Shown in pieces: positions 1 to 7,560 of a stretch of DNA of 37,391 bases. The number at the start of each line of letters is the position of its first letter. The first letter of the stretch is position 1. Below the pieces are notes generated by a model. The model searched no databases, was not told where the DNA came from, and saw only the letters and a program-made list of their open reading frames with translations. Made by a program: the position numbers and the translations under genes. The DNA comes from Pseudomonadota bacterium (GTDB lineage Bacteria; Pseudomonadota; Gammaproteobacteria; Burkholderiales; Burkholderiaceae_B): contig JAEWHK010000057.1 in assembly GCA_023387815.1 (NCBI GenBank), forward strand, positions 1 to 37,391, given 5' to 3'.

Positions 1-8
1 TTCATATA

Positions 9-28
9 TACTGTATTTATATCCAGTT
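9..28. promoter_or_regulatory. Probable LexA (SOS) box at the window edge
   Basis: The 20 bases TACTGTATTTATATCCAGTT match the enterobacterial LexA consensus (CTG-N10-CAG core, AT-rich centre) at 17 of 20 positions by eye. Nothing on the plus strand starts within 200 bases, so a regulated gene would most likely run leftward out of the window. The match is direct; LexA binding is inferred. Confidence 0.5.
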
Positions 29-280
29 TCAAGTGTAAAAGCAAGCCATACGGATATAGAAATGCTGCGCATTTCGCGTCTTACATCCCCGACCTGAACG
101 ATGGGGTCTTTCGACGCAGTTGATAAACGGCAGGCTGCGCGGCCTGTTTTAACGTGGCTGCACCGGCTGCAGTCCGCGCTTCATATACATATGACACTTT
201 AAGCAATTACGCAGCTTTAAGTAAAAATGAAGAATGCTGTGCAAGGCGCTGCCATTGTGACCACCGCCTGTGGCCTGACC
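29..280. other. Intergenic region without a recognised gene
   Basis: No convincing coding sequence is seen between the LexA-like box and the end of the MarR gene. It holds a weak hairpin (CAGGC, six-base loop, GCCTG, TTTT at 131-150) and a perfect inverted repeat TCATAT-AC-ATATGA at 181-194 that could be a protein-binding site. The function of both is unknown. Confidence 0.4.
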
Positions 281-766
281 TTATTTTTTCCTGACGCTGC
301 TCTTTGCCGATTCAAGTCTTGCAGAAAACCCTTTTTCTTCCAGCGCAACAGCGGTTTTTTCCAGCACTTTCAGCAAGGGAAATCCAATTTCAGTCTCAAG
401 TTTATTGATCGCGGCAAACGTGACCGCCCAATGCTGCTCCAGCAATTTCAATAGCTTGCGTCCTTTTGTTGTGAGATGCACACCGGTTTTACGTCCATCT
501 TCCAGGGTATGACGTTCAAGCAAACCGTCCTCAATCATAAGCAGGACGGACTGGCTGATTGCACCCTGAGTCAGATACGTTCGGGCAGTGATATCGGAAA
601 TGGTTTCCGCACCATCGTTCAGCGCCCGCATGACAGGCGTATATCTTGCACGGTAAGCGATGTTGATGGCGCGATACTGCGCTTCGGCGCCTTCATCCAC
701 TAGCTCGCCAACATAACGAAGCAGTTCGCCCAGTCCGGGTTTTACTTTTGAATTCATGATCCGCAT
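281..766 (-). CDS. MarR-family transcriptional regulator
   Basis: A 161-residue protein with a winged-helix DNA-binding core. The segment around residues 55-105 (SDITARTYLTQGAISQSV, then LEDGRKTGVHLTTKGRKLL) shows the recognition helix and the wing ending in the family's L-T-x-x-G-R motif. Length is normal for MarR dimers, which repress nearby genes and release DNA on binding small aromatic ligands. It is divergent from the methyltransferase and thioesterase genes, and palindromes lie just ahead of both start sites, suggesting autorepression and control of that pair. The start is uncertain: a second ATG three codons in (757) is equally possible, and neither has a good ribosome-binding site. 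The ligand cannot be told from sequence. Confidence 0.85.
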   Translation of the reverse strand: MRIMNSKVKPGLGELLRYVGELVDEGAEAQYRAINIAYRARYTPVMRALNDGAETISDITARTYLTQGAISQSVLLMIEDGLLERHTLEDGRKTGVHLTTKGRKLLKLLEQHWAVTFAAINKLETEIGFPLLKVLEKTAVALEEKGFSARLESAKSSVRKK

Positions 767-771
767 TCTAT

Positions 772-783
772 ATTAGTGCTAAT
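772..783. promoter_or_regulatory. MarR operator, copy 1
   Basis: ATTAGTGCTAAT is an inverted repeat (ATTAG-NN-CTAAT) six bases ahead of the annotated MarR start. It shares the longer core TATATTAG-N-GCTAAT with the copy at 891-902. The position implies autoregulation. The repeat is seen directly; the regulator assignment is inferred. Confidence 0.6.
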
Positions 784-890
784 GATTTGTCTCGGGGAAT
801 GTCTTCCTGACCGCATCCATGGCCAAACCGTAATCCGGATCCATGAAACTTCAGCTGCTATGGCTTTCAAATCTCCTGCGAATATTGTAT

Positions 891-902
891 ATTAGCGCTA
901 AT
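891..902. promoter_or_regulatory. MarR operator, copy 2
   Basis: ATTAGCGCTAAT is a perfect 12-base palindrome 17 bases ahead of the methyltransferase start. It is the twin of the site at 772-783, with one site beside each divergent gene, which is typical of MarR control. Confidence 0.65.
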
Positions 903-919
903 GTAATTTCGAGCGTGAT

Positions 920-1684
920 ATGAACAATACCTCATTCAAAGATCATTTTTCGACTGGCTCTGCCGGCTATGCGGCACATCGCCCTACCTATCCATTGCGA
1001 CTGGTAGAGGAACTGGCAAAGATCAGCCCCAGTACCCAACGCGCTCTGGATTGTGGTTGTGGAACCGGTCAGCTGTCTGTTTTGCTGGCTGAGCGCTTTA
1101 CCGAGGTGATAGCAACAGATGCCAGTGCCGCCCAGATTGAACAGGCACAGCCCCATGAACGCGTCACCTATCGGACCGCGCTCGCCGAGAACAGCGGTTT
1201 GCCGGATGAATCTGTGGATCTGGTGACCGTGGCGCAGGCCGCACACTGGCTGGATCTGGAGAAATTTTATGTTGAAGTCAACCGGGTTGCCCGGCCCGGC
1301 GCTGCAGTTGCGCTCATCACTTATGGCGTTCTGCATGTGGATGGTGACATAGACGAACTGGTTCAGCACTTTTATTACAAGGTGATTGGCCCGCACTGGC
1401 CGGCAGAGCGCCGCCACGTGGAAGAAGGCTATCGCAATCTGGCTTTTCCGTTTCAGGAACAAGCCATCCCGGCACTTGACATTGAAGTATCGTGGACGCC
1501 GGACGATCTCATTGGCTATATGTCGACGTGGTCTGCGGTGAAAGCTGCCAATAAAGCTTTGGGGAACAATCCGTTGGACCGCTTTGAAGCCCAATTGCGC
1601 TCGCAATGGGGCGATGCCGAAAAGCGTAAACGCGTGACGTGGCCGCTTTCGCTTCGCGTTGGCAATGTGTCGGCAACCAAATAA
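920..1684 (+). CDS. Class I SAM-dependent methyltransferase (Tmt1/Crg1-like)
   Basis: A 254-residue cytoplasmic methyltransferase. Motif I of the Rossmann fold is clear near residues 43-51 (LDCGCGTGQ), followed by the acidic end of the second strand (EVIATDAS) and a post-motif segment DLVTVAQAAHWLD. The N-terminal pattern YAAHRPTYPLRL is typical of the group containing trans-aconitate and small-carboxylate methyltransferases, so an organic acid or acyl substrate is plausible but unproven. It is divergent from the MarR gene, has the palindromic operator upstream, and is followed after 12 bases by the thioesterase gene, so the two are likely co-transcribed. It could instead act on a toxic small molecule sensed by the MarR protein. 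Confidence 0.85.
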   Translation: MNNTSFKDHFSTGSAGYAAHRPTYPLRLVEELAKISPSTQRALDCGCGTGQLSVLLAERFTEVIATDASAAQIEQAQPHERVTYRTALAENSGLPDESVDLVTVAQAAHWLDLEKFYVEVNRVARPGAAVALITYGVLHVDGDIDELVQHFYYKVIGPHWPAERRHVEEGYRNLAFPFQEQAIPALDIEVSWTPDDLIGYMSTWSAVKAANKALGNNPLDRFEAQLRSQWGDAEKRKRVTWPLSLRVGNVSATK

Positions 1685-1696
1685 ACGATTCTATTG

Positions 1697-2119
1697 ATGA
1701 CTATGAATATTCCTTTGGGTTTGAGTTATTCCCAGACACTGCGCGTCGGCCAATCGCTCACAGTCCCGTCGGTCTCAGATAAATTCACAGCTTTTGCCGA
1801 TATGCCGCCGGTTTTCGCAACGGCATTTCTTGTGGGCTTTGTGGAATCGACCTGCGTTGAGGCGCTGGAACGCTACCTGGATCCCGACTATAAGACGGTT
1901 GGCGTTCATGTCAACATGAGCCACTGCGCTGCAACGCCCATTGGCATGAACGTCACCGCCGAAATTACATTGACAGCGATAGACGGCAACCACCTGACAT
2001 TCGATGTCCGCTGCCATGATGAAACAGACGATATAAGCTCGGGAACGCATGAAAGATATATTGTTCATGCTGACAGGTTCTTAACGAAAGTCGCGCAAAA
2101 GCAGAGTAAATGCCGGTAA
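1697..2119 (+). CDS. FlK-like hotdog-fold acyl-CoA thioesterase
   Basis: A single-domain hotdog protein of 140 residues resembling the fluoroacetyl-CoA thioesterase FlK of Streptomyces cattleya. With the start at this ATG, residues equivalent to FlK's catalytic set fall on the same numbers: T42 (VFATAF), E50 (GFVES), G69 and H76 (VGVHVNMSH) and R120 (THER), recalled from the FlK literature. Family members hydrolyse small acyl-CoA esters; fluoroacetyl-CoA specificity cannot be inferred. It lies 12 bases after the methyltransferase gene and is probably under the same MarR control. A TTG at 1694 and an ATG at 1703 are alternative starts; no strong ribosome-binding site decides. A detoxification role is inferred. 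Confidence 0.8.
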   Translation: MTMNIPLGLSYSQTLRVGQSLTVPSVSDKFTAFADMPPVFATAFLVGFVESTCVEALERYLDPDYKTVGVHVNMSHCAATPIGMNVTAEITLTAIDGNHLTFDVRCHDETDDISSGTHERYIVHADRFLTKVAQKQSKCR

Positions 2120-2193
2120 ATTTATTGCATTCGAATTTGAACTTCGAGCTGCATTCTGTCGATCTGCTTTATGACTGTCGCTCTGCCTTCTGA

Positions 2194-3411
2194 TTAAGCA
2201 CTTTCGTTCGCCTGAAGTGTGCGTGTACCTCTTCGCATGGCAATGGCAAGTGCAATAAGCGCCAGAGCCAGAGGCACAAACGACACCCAGAGCACGGTAT
2301 TCCACCCAAAGGCACTCAGCAAACCACCGGAAGAAAACGAGCCAATTGCCATCAACCCGAAAACGATAAAGTCGTTGAGCGATTGAACGCGATTTTTTTC
2401 TTGTGGCGTATGGCATTCCAGCACCAGCGCCGAGGCTCCCAGGAAGCCGAAATTCCAGCCTACCCCCAGCAGAATCAGTGATATCCAGAAATGAGCAACA
2501 TCAATACCCATTAAGCCAACTGCGGCCGACAGTCCGGTCAGAATCAGACCCACCGTCGCGATTCTGCCGGCACCAAACCGGGTAATCAGGCTACCGGTAA
2601 TGAAACTGGGTGCATACATGGCAATAACATGCCATTGCAGACCCAGATTTGAAGATTCCTGCGAGTGGCCGCTCATGTGCATTGCCAGCGGCGCTGACGT
2701 CATGAGGAAATTCATCAACATATACGCCACGGCACCACTTATGACAGCTGCAATAAAACGCGGCTGAGCAGTAATTTGTCCCAAAGGGCGGCCGCCTTTA
2801 ATGTCTGCGGCTGTCGGAGCCGGCAAGCGCACGCCCAGCAGAATCACAGCTGCAATGGCCGCGACAGCGGCCTGCGCGAGAAATGTTGCCGCAAAAAGAT
2901 GCGTCGGCCACAGGTGCATAGTCCAGGTGACCAGCTGCGGCCCCAGTACACCAGCGGCAACGCCACCCAGCATGACCAGGGACAATGCCCTGGCCCGACG
3001 TACTGGCTCAACGCCGTCTGTTGCCGCAAAACGAAACGACAGCACGACGGCAGCATAGGCGCCCCCAAGAAAACCGGACACGCAAAACAGCAGGAACGAG
3101 CCCAGGATCACGGCAATCATGGCAATCAAGCCCGCCAAAATGCCAGCGCCGGTGCCAGCCATAAACGCCGCAATCCTGCCATAGCGATTGGCGATGCGAC
3201 CAGCGGGAAGCGTGCAGGTCGCCATCCCAACGACAAACAATGAAATAGGAAGCGTCGCCAGCATGGCGCTTGGCGCCAGCTTGTCGCCGATAATGGCGCC
3301 CGTCGCATAAAAAACCGTGGAATTGGCCCCCGCCAATGCCTGCGCCAGGGATAGTCTCCAGATATTCCCTCGCTGAACTGATGCAGGCAGCAGTGTTGAA
3401 GTATTACTCAT
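2194..3411 (-). CDS. MFS transporter
   Basis: A 405-residue polytopic inner-membrane protein with about twelve hydrophobic segments. The motif A region between TM2 and TM3 reads GRIANRYGRIAAFMAG. The second half repeats the pattern after a short charged loop near residues 200-215. There is no signal peptide beyond TM1. It ends head-to-head with the thioesterase gene, 74 bases away, and is not in its operon. A perfect palindrome sits directly ahead of the start codon. Efflux or uptake cannot be decided; the nearest feel is drug- or metabolite-efflux MFS proteins. The C-terminus is ordinary. Confidence 0.85.
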   Translation of the reverse strand: MSNTSTLLPASVQRGNIWRLSLAQALAGANSTVFYATGAIIGDKLAPSAMLATLPISLFVVGMATCTLPAGRIANRYGRIAAFMAGTGAGILAGLIAMIAVILGSFLLFCVSGFLGGAYAAVVLSFRFAATDGVEPVRRARALSLVMLGGVAAGVLGPQLVTWTMHLWPTHLFAATFLAQAAVAAIAAVILLGVRLPAPTAADIKGGRPLGQITAQPRFIAAVISGAVAYMLMNFLMTSAPLAMHMSGHSQESSNLGLQWHVIAMYAPSFITGSLITRFGAGRIATVGLILTGLSAAVGLMGIDVAHFWISLILLGVGWNFGFLGASALVLECHTPQEKNRVQSLNDFIVFGLMAIGSFSSGGLLSAFGWNTVLWVSFVPLALALIALAIAMRRGTRTLQANESA

Positions 3412-3413
3412 TG

Positions 3414-3427
3414 TTATAAGCTTATAA
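3414..3427. promoter_or_regulatory. Palindrome over the MFS leader
   Basis: TTATAAGCTTATAA is a perfect 14-base palindrome only two bases ahead of the MFS start codon, where a ribosome-binding site would normally lie. A second imperfect dyad (CGTTGC, seven bases, GTAACG) follows at 3432-3450. Either may be an operator for an unlinked regulator. Confidence 0.4.
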
Positions 3428-3515
3428 GTAGCGTTGCTAATTTCGTAACGATACGCTTCTTTTGAATGAGATAATGCGTTTGCGGGAAATCTGGATCAAT
3501 TTCCAATGGAGTGCA

Positions 3516-3970
3516 TCAAACAACGCCACCCCATTCCATGGCGTTTAATACTCGTTGAACCTGCAGTGTGCCAATCGCGGTTTCGCAGCGTATAAGAGGG
3601 GCATGTCCCCCTAATGCAATGTGGGCGTCGTTAGCCACTCTACTGCCTTATCCTTGTCTTCAAATACGGTTTCTGTATGGATGGCAATCTCGGCGAGCCG
3701 ATCCAATCGTTCTGAAGCGGCGCAATCCAGCGGCTTATGAAATTTTCTGCGTCGCTCGCAAGTTGCAAGGGAAAAATTGAGCAGGCGCTGAAAGTCTGCC
3801 GGCTTCATTGCAAATGTCGTTTTCGCGGCAATCGCCCACGAAACATCAAATCCATTGATGATATCGTTAATGCGCTGATTTTCATTCATTTGCATGCGCG
3901 CGTGCGCCAGTTCCCAAAATGAATTTGAAGCAGAAGTACGAGACCCTGGATGACTATGAGTAGATTTCAC
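3516..3970 (-). pseudogene. Frameshifted MbcA/ParS/Xre-family antitoxin
   Basis: Translation from a GTG at 3970 (GAGGGGG ribosome-binding site five bases upstream) gives an Xre-like helical N-terminus and then the toxin-binding domain (DUF2384) segment VFEDKDKAVEWLTTP, stopping at 3611 after THL-type nonsense. Shifting one frame near 3621 continues the domain perfectly as ALGGHAPLIRCETAIGTLQV and ends at TGA 3516 with RVLNAMEWGGVV. Adding one base (CCCACATT to CCCAACATT) restores P-N-I-A-L-G-G, the usual family motif, and a protein of 151 residues, normal for the family. No RES or other toxin gene lies on either side. So this is a decayed or orphan antitoxin, or a sequencing error at one base. 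Confidence 0.75.
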
Positions 3971-3979
3971 GATACCCCC

Positions 3980-3989
3980 TCGTATACGA
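3980..3989. promoter_or_regulatory. Palindrome ahead of the antitoxin gene
   Basis: TCGTATACGA is a perfect 10-base palindrome ten bases ahead of the GTG start. Antitoxins of this class commonly repress their own promoter through short palindromes, so this may be the relic operator. Confidence 0.35.
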
Positions 3990-4011
3990 CAAAATGTCTG
4001 TTTAACGAATT

Positions 4012-4113
4012 CTACTTCTCGCCCAGAAATTCGTTCAAGAGGGTACGGGTATCATCTGCGAGGCCCAGAGCGATGCGAGCCAGCGCATTGTCTACGCAGC
4101 TATGACGTTGCAC
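4012..4113 (-). pseudogene. Possible C-terminal gene remnant
   Basis: On the minus strand a protein-like reading frame (VDNALARIALGLADDTRTLL, then NEFLGEK and stop) ends 41 bases before the antitoxin start. It has no ATG and runs back only to a stop near the Bug gene's end; a GTG at 4113 would give 33 residues. I do not recognise the family. Its amphipathic, natural-looking composition suggests the tail of a deleted gene, perhaps a former partner of the antitoxin. Low confidence. Confidence 0.25.
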
Positions 4114-4159
4114 TTCGCAGTGCGCATTTAGAGAATTGACTAATTACGTTGTTTCGCGC

Positions 4160-5134
4160 TCAATGCCCTATTTTCAACTGTCTCTCTTCTACTACCTTCA
4201 TCCACTTTTCCGCATCGGCCTGTATAAACTCACGCAATGCCTCTGGAGAGCCGGGATCAGTCTGCATGCCGGCAGCACTCGCTGCATCTTTAAAGTCTTT
4301 AGTCTCAACAATCTCCGCGAGATATCCATTCAAGCGGGCGATGCGTTTTGATGAAACTCCGTCTGTCGTTGCAAGTGCGAACCACTGACTCGCATCGTAA
4401 CCTTCAATGCCAGCCTCAGCCACAGTGGGCACATCTTTCAGAGATGGCAGACGATAGGTCGTGGTGACGGCGTAAGCCTGTAATGCACCAGAGGAAATGT
4501 GAGGCAACACAGGCGTCGGCCCGAGAATGGCCAATGGGACCTGGGCACCAACCACATCTGAAACGGCCTGACCGCCCCCTTTGTATGGAACCTGAACCAT
4601 TTTTGTACCGGCAAGCTGGTTGATCAATTCGCCAGCCAGATGCTGCGATGTTCCCGTACCGGAAGTCGCGTAGTTCCATCTGTTTGGATTCTGTTTTGCA
4701 TCTTCTACAATCTCGGCAAGACTGTGCTGTGGATTGGACTTCGGGCCCACAATAATCATCGGCCCCTTTGCCAACATGATGATGGGTGCCAGCTCCTTGC
4801 CAATGGATGGCTCCTCCCGGGGAAAAACAATAGGCCCCGGAACAGTGATCAGCAGGGTATCGGCAGGTTTACTATTGGCCACCATATTCAATGCAAGTGC
4901 ACCCGATGCACCGGGACGATTCTCTACGACCACACTTTTACCCAGCTTTTTCGCCAATTGCTCCGCGGCAATGCGGGTCAGAATATCGGCTGTACCTCCT
5001 GGAGCGAAACCAACAACCCAACGAACGGGTCTTTGCGGCCAGTTCTCGTCGCTGTCCGGCGTTGCTGCATAAGACATATGACATGACACCAGCAAAGCAG
5101 TGATTAAAAGTGATTTTATTTTTTTCATTTTCAT
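4160..5134 (-). CDS. Bug/TctC-family periplasmic binding protein, sulfatase-linked
   Basis: A 324-residue secreted solute-binding protein of the tripartite tricarboxylate transporter type. The signal peptide covers about residues 1-23 (charged MKMKKIK, hydrophobic core, cut after SYA). The family's ligand loop WVVGFAPGGTADILTR follows near residue 40, then VVVENRPGASG and the YKGGGQAV loop. These proteins bind carboxylates or similar anions through backbone contacts. No TctA or TctB membrane subunits are nearby. The gene lies 20 bases after the sulfatase on the same strand, so both likely share an operon, and the ligand may be a sulfate ester or its desulfated product. This link is inferred from context. 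Confidence 0.9.
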   Translation of the reverse strand: MKMKKIKSLLITALLVSCHMSYAATPDSDENWPQRPVRWVVGFAPGGTADILTRIAAEQLAKKLGKSVVVENRPGASGALALNMVANSKPADTLLITVPGPIVFPREEPSIGKELAPIIMLAKGPMIIVGPKSNPQHSLAEIVEDAKQNPNRWNYATSGTGTSQHLAGELINQLAGTKMVQVPYKGGGQAVSDVVGAQVPLAILGPTPVLPHISSGALQAYAVTTTYRLPSLKDVPTVAEAGIEGYDASQWFALATTDGVSSKRIARLNGYLAEIVETKDFKDAASAAGMQTDPGSPEALREFIQADAEKWMKVVEERQLKIGH

Positions 5135-5154
5135 TTCCGGAACTAGAGCGATAT

Positions 5155-6489
5155 TTATTCAGAATCCGGCGCACCGGGCCGGGTATGAGGATGCTGAGTG
5201 GCACTTTCGTTGAACGCGTTCACCATTTTCAATATGGGCCCCATCACCCATGTATTGAAAATCAGTACATCCGTCTCCTCTTTTGGGTCTGACAGAAGGT
5301 TGAAAAGATAAGGAGATTCCAGTTTCCCCTGGCCTTGATTGACTTCCGGCTCCCAATAAAAATGCAGTTTCCAGTTTCTCCATTTCACCGCACGCAGTTC
5401 GTTCTTTATATAAAACAGGAATCCTTCTCGACAGGATTTCTCCTGCTTTCCCGTAAAAAACGCTGTCTGATCGATGCCATCAACAGGTCGGTCAGTAGGC
5501 ATAGCGGCTCCCGCAATGGCCGCGAGCGTGGCATAAATGTCTGTAACATGGACGATTTCATTACTGGTTTTGCCCGCAGGCACGTTCTCGGGCCAGCGAA
5601 TGATAAATGGCACTCGCAAACTGCCTTCCATCGCGGTATGGTAAGTGCCTGACCAAGGACCGGCGGTTCCGCGATAAGGCCGTCGAAACTCGGGGCCATT
5701 GTCGCTGCAGAAAATGAAAACCGTCTTCTCTGAAATGCCCAGTTCCTGCACCGCCTGCTCAATTTGCCCTACACGATGATCCATTTCTGCCATGGAGTCA
5801 GCAAAATCGCCGGCATTTGTCACACCCGCAAAATCAGGATGCGGCAACGTGGGAAAGTGCAGATGAACCATAGGCAAATAAAGAAAAAATGGCTGATTTT
5901 TTTCCGTGTTGCGCCTCATGAAGTCGATTGACTTATCCACCAGCTCCGCATCAATATGCCGTCTGGAGTCCAGGTCATATACTTTGACGTTCTCTGAAGG
6001 CGTATTCATGGTCCCCTGCATGATGTAGGGTAAATCGACCACACTGGGATCAAAGCCCACTGTCGAAGTAAACTGGCTTTCATCTGTTGTGCGCGGTATG
6101 CCATACCATTCGTCAAATCCGCGATCGCTCGGATAACGTCCTGGACGGTCACCTAAATGCCATTTGCCATAATGAGCGGTGGCGTAACCTTTCTGGCTCA
6201 GCAATTGCGCCAACGTGATTTCGTTTCTATTGAGACCTTGCGGCAGTCCGGCAGGAACAGACTGAAGACACCCTGTTCGAATTGGATGTCGTCCACTCAT
6301 TAATGCAGAGCGGGTTGGCACACAATCGCTCTCAACATTGAAGTTGTGCAGCAACAAGCCCTGTGCAGCGAGCCGATCAATATTGGGTGTTGGCGCGCCT
6401 CGGAGCGCTCCGCCACCATAGCAACCCAACTCGCCCCAGCCCAGGTTATCAGCAACAATTAAAACGATATTTGGCAACGAATTGGACAT
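5155..6489 (-). CDS. Cys-type sulfatase
   Basis: A 444-residue alkaline-phosphatase-superfamily sulfatase. The formylglycine signature C-x-P-x-R is present at C56-R60 (CVPTRSALMSGR), with the second motif YGKWHLGD (K109, H111). Metal ligands are D14-N15 (VADN, usually DD) and D263-N264 (CSDNGPE). H209 fits the substrate-side histidine. There is no signal peptide, so it should act in the cytoplasm on an imported ester. The Cys form needs a formylglycine-generating enzyme, not found in this window. It is followed by a Bug gene and is divergent from a LysR regulator. Related phosphonate monoesterases share the fold, so the substrate (aryl sulfate, alkyl sulfate or phospho-ester) is open. Confidence 0.9.
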   Translation of the reverse strand: MSNSLPNIVLIVADNLGWGELGCYGGGALRGAPTPNIDRLAAQGLLLHNFNVESDCVPTRSALMSGRHPIRTGCLQSVPAGLPQGLNRNEITLAQLLSQKGYATAHYGKWHLGDRPGRYPSDRGFDEWYGIPRTTDESQFTSTVGFDPSVVDLPYIMQGTMNTPSENVKVYDLDSRRHIDAELVDKSIDFMRRNTEKNQPFFLYLPMVHLHFPTLPHPDFAGVTNAGDFADSMAEMDHRVGQIEQAVQELGISEKTVFIFCSDNGPEFRRPYRGTAGPWSGTYHTAMEGSLRVPFIIRWPENVPAGKTSNEIVHVTDIYATLAAIAGAAMPTDRPVDGIDQTAFFTGKQEKSCREGFLFYIKNELRAVKWRNWKLHFYWEPEVNQGQGKLESPYLFNLLSDPKEETDVLIFNTWVMGPILKMVNAFNESATQHPHTRPGAPDSE

Positions 6490-6593
6490 CAGCAGCTCAG
6501 AAACTTAGGTTGAATGGACGGAATAACTATCAAGTGTAGGCGCTAGTCTCGTACAATCCATTCCATAATTTCAAATATCAATGACTATTATTC

Positions 6594-7484
6594 ATGAATC
6601 TAAGCTTCCGGGACATCGAGTACTTTCTCACACTTGCTGAGCTTGGTCACATGGGTCGAGCCGCAGCAATCCACGGCGTGTCACAGTCGGCACTTTCAAA
6701 ATCATTAAGCCGGCTGGAAGCGGAAACGGGACTGACCCTGTTTGAACGATCATCAAGACGCATTTGGCTAAGCGCTTCGGGGCGGGCATTTGTAGAGCAT
6801 GCGAGATTACTGTATGCGCAATATCAGGACGCATTGCAGAACACCAGTGCACTTCAGGCAGGCGCAGCGGGATTGTTAAGAATAGGCGCAACTGCAGTTA
6901 CGCTGGATAAGCTGGTAACGCCCGCATTGCGCTGGCTGATGCCCAAACGCCCCGCTCTCAAAGTCTCTCTGACCACGGGCCTGTCTGATGCCTTATTTGA
7001 GCAGGTCAAACATGGCACTTTGGATCTGGTGATCGCCCCTATCTACACCGACCATGTCGACGACCTGGATTATCAGGTTTTGATGCAGGACACGATGAAA
7101 ATTGTGGCAAGCAAAAACCATCCCATTTTTCATAAACCCATTCTGCAAATCGCAGAATTGCAGCATTATGGCTGGATCGTTCCATTGCCTGGATCTGCCG
7201 CCAGACTAGCGCTTTTCCAATGGCTTTCCGAAAAAGGACTGTCCGAACCGCGCGTTGCTATGGAAGTCCCTCTTGTATCCCGAGGTATTCTTGATATTGT
7301 TGCATCCACCGACTTTATCTCGTTCGCTCCCGAATCATTACTTAAGCAGGATATTGGAGCAGGCGTCAGAGCACTGTCCGTTACGTTACCGCAGCGCAGA
7401 AAGCTGTGCCTGATCTCTCGTCAGCAGGCGCACTGGACGCCATTGATGGATGGGTTCAGAGACGCGGTTCTAAATTGCATCTGA
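6594..7484 (+). CDS. LysR-family regulator, divergent from the sulfatase
   Basis: A 296-residue LysR-type regulator. The winged helix occupies residues 1-60 (FRDIEYFLTLAELGHMGRAA, then GVSQSALSKSLSRLE, the recognition helix). A linker helix follows and the two-lobed effector domain runs from about 90 to 290. It is divergent from the sulfatase and Bug genes, with a 104-base shared promoter region, so it is the likely activator of that pair, sensing the substrate or sulfur status. No strong ribosome-binding site precedes the ATG. The convergent neighbour at 7561 is a different Bug gene. Confidence 0.9.
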   Translation: MNLSFRDIEYFLTLAELGHMGRAAAIHGVSQSALSKSLSRLEAETGLTLFERSSRRIWLSASGRAFVEHARLLYAQYQDALQNTSALQAGAAGLLRIGATAVTLDKLVTPALRWLMPKRPALKVSLTTGLSDALFEQVKHGTLDLVIAPIYTDHVDDLDYQVLMQDTMKIVASKNHPIFHKPILQIAELQHYGWIVPLPGSAARLALFQWLSEKGLSEPRVAMEVPLVSRGILDIVASTDFISFAPESLLKQDIGAGVRALSVTLPQRRKLCLISRQQAHWTPLMDGFRDAVLNCI

Positions 7485-7560
7485 GCCAGGTGTCGACAGC
7501 CTGAAATCGGTCGGCGGTCGGGAAGTTGACCGGGGAATCCGACAGCGAGAGCCAGCCCCT

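Noticed and set aside
932..1606. 224-codon open frame antisense to the methyltransferase
   Set aside because: The plus-strand protein has clear SAM-binding motifs; the antisense frame has none.
1697..2119. Fluoroacetate resistance gene
   Set aside because: Active-site residues match FlK, but related thioesterases with other substrates share them, and no fluorometabolite genes are near.
3971..4159. RES-type toxin partner of the broken antitoxin
   Set aside because: Neither this gap nor 3412-3515 can hold a toxin; only a 33-codon unrecognised tail is seen.
5155..6489. Choline sulfatase (BetC)
   Set aside because: The protein keeps the general sulfatase motifs but no betaine genes adjoin it, and the substrate-specific C-terminal region is not recognisable.
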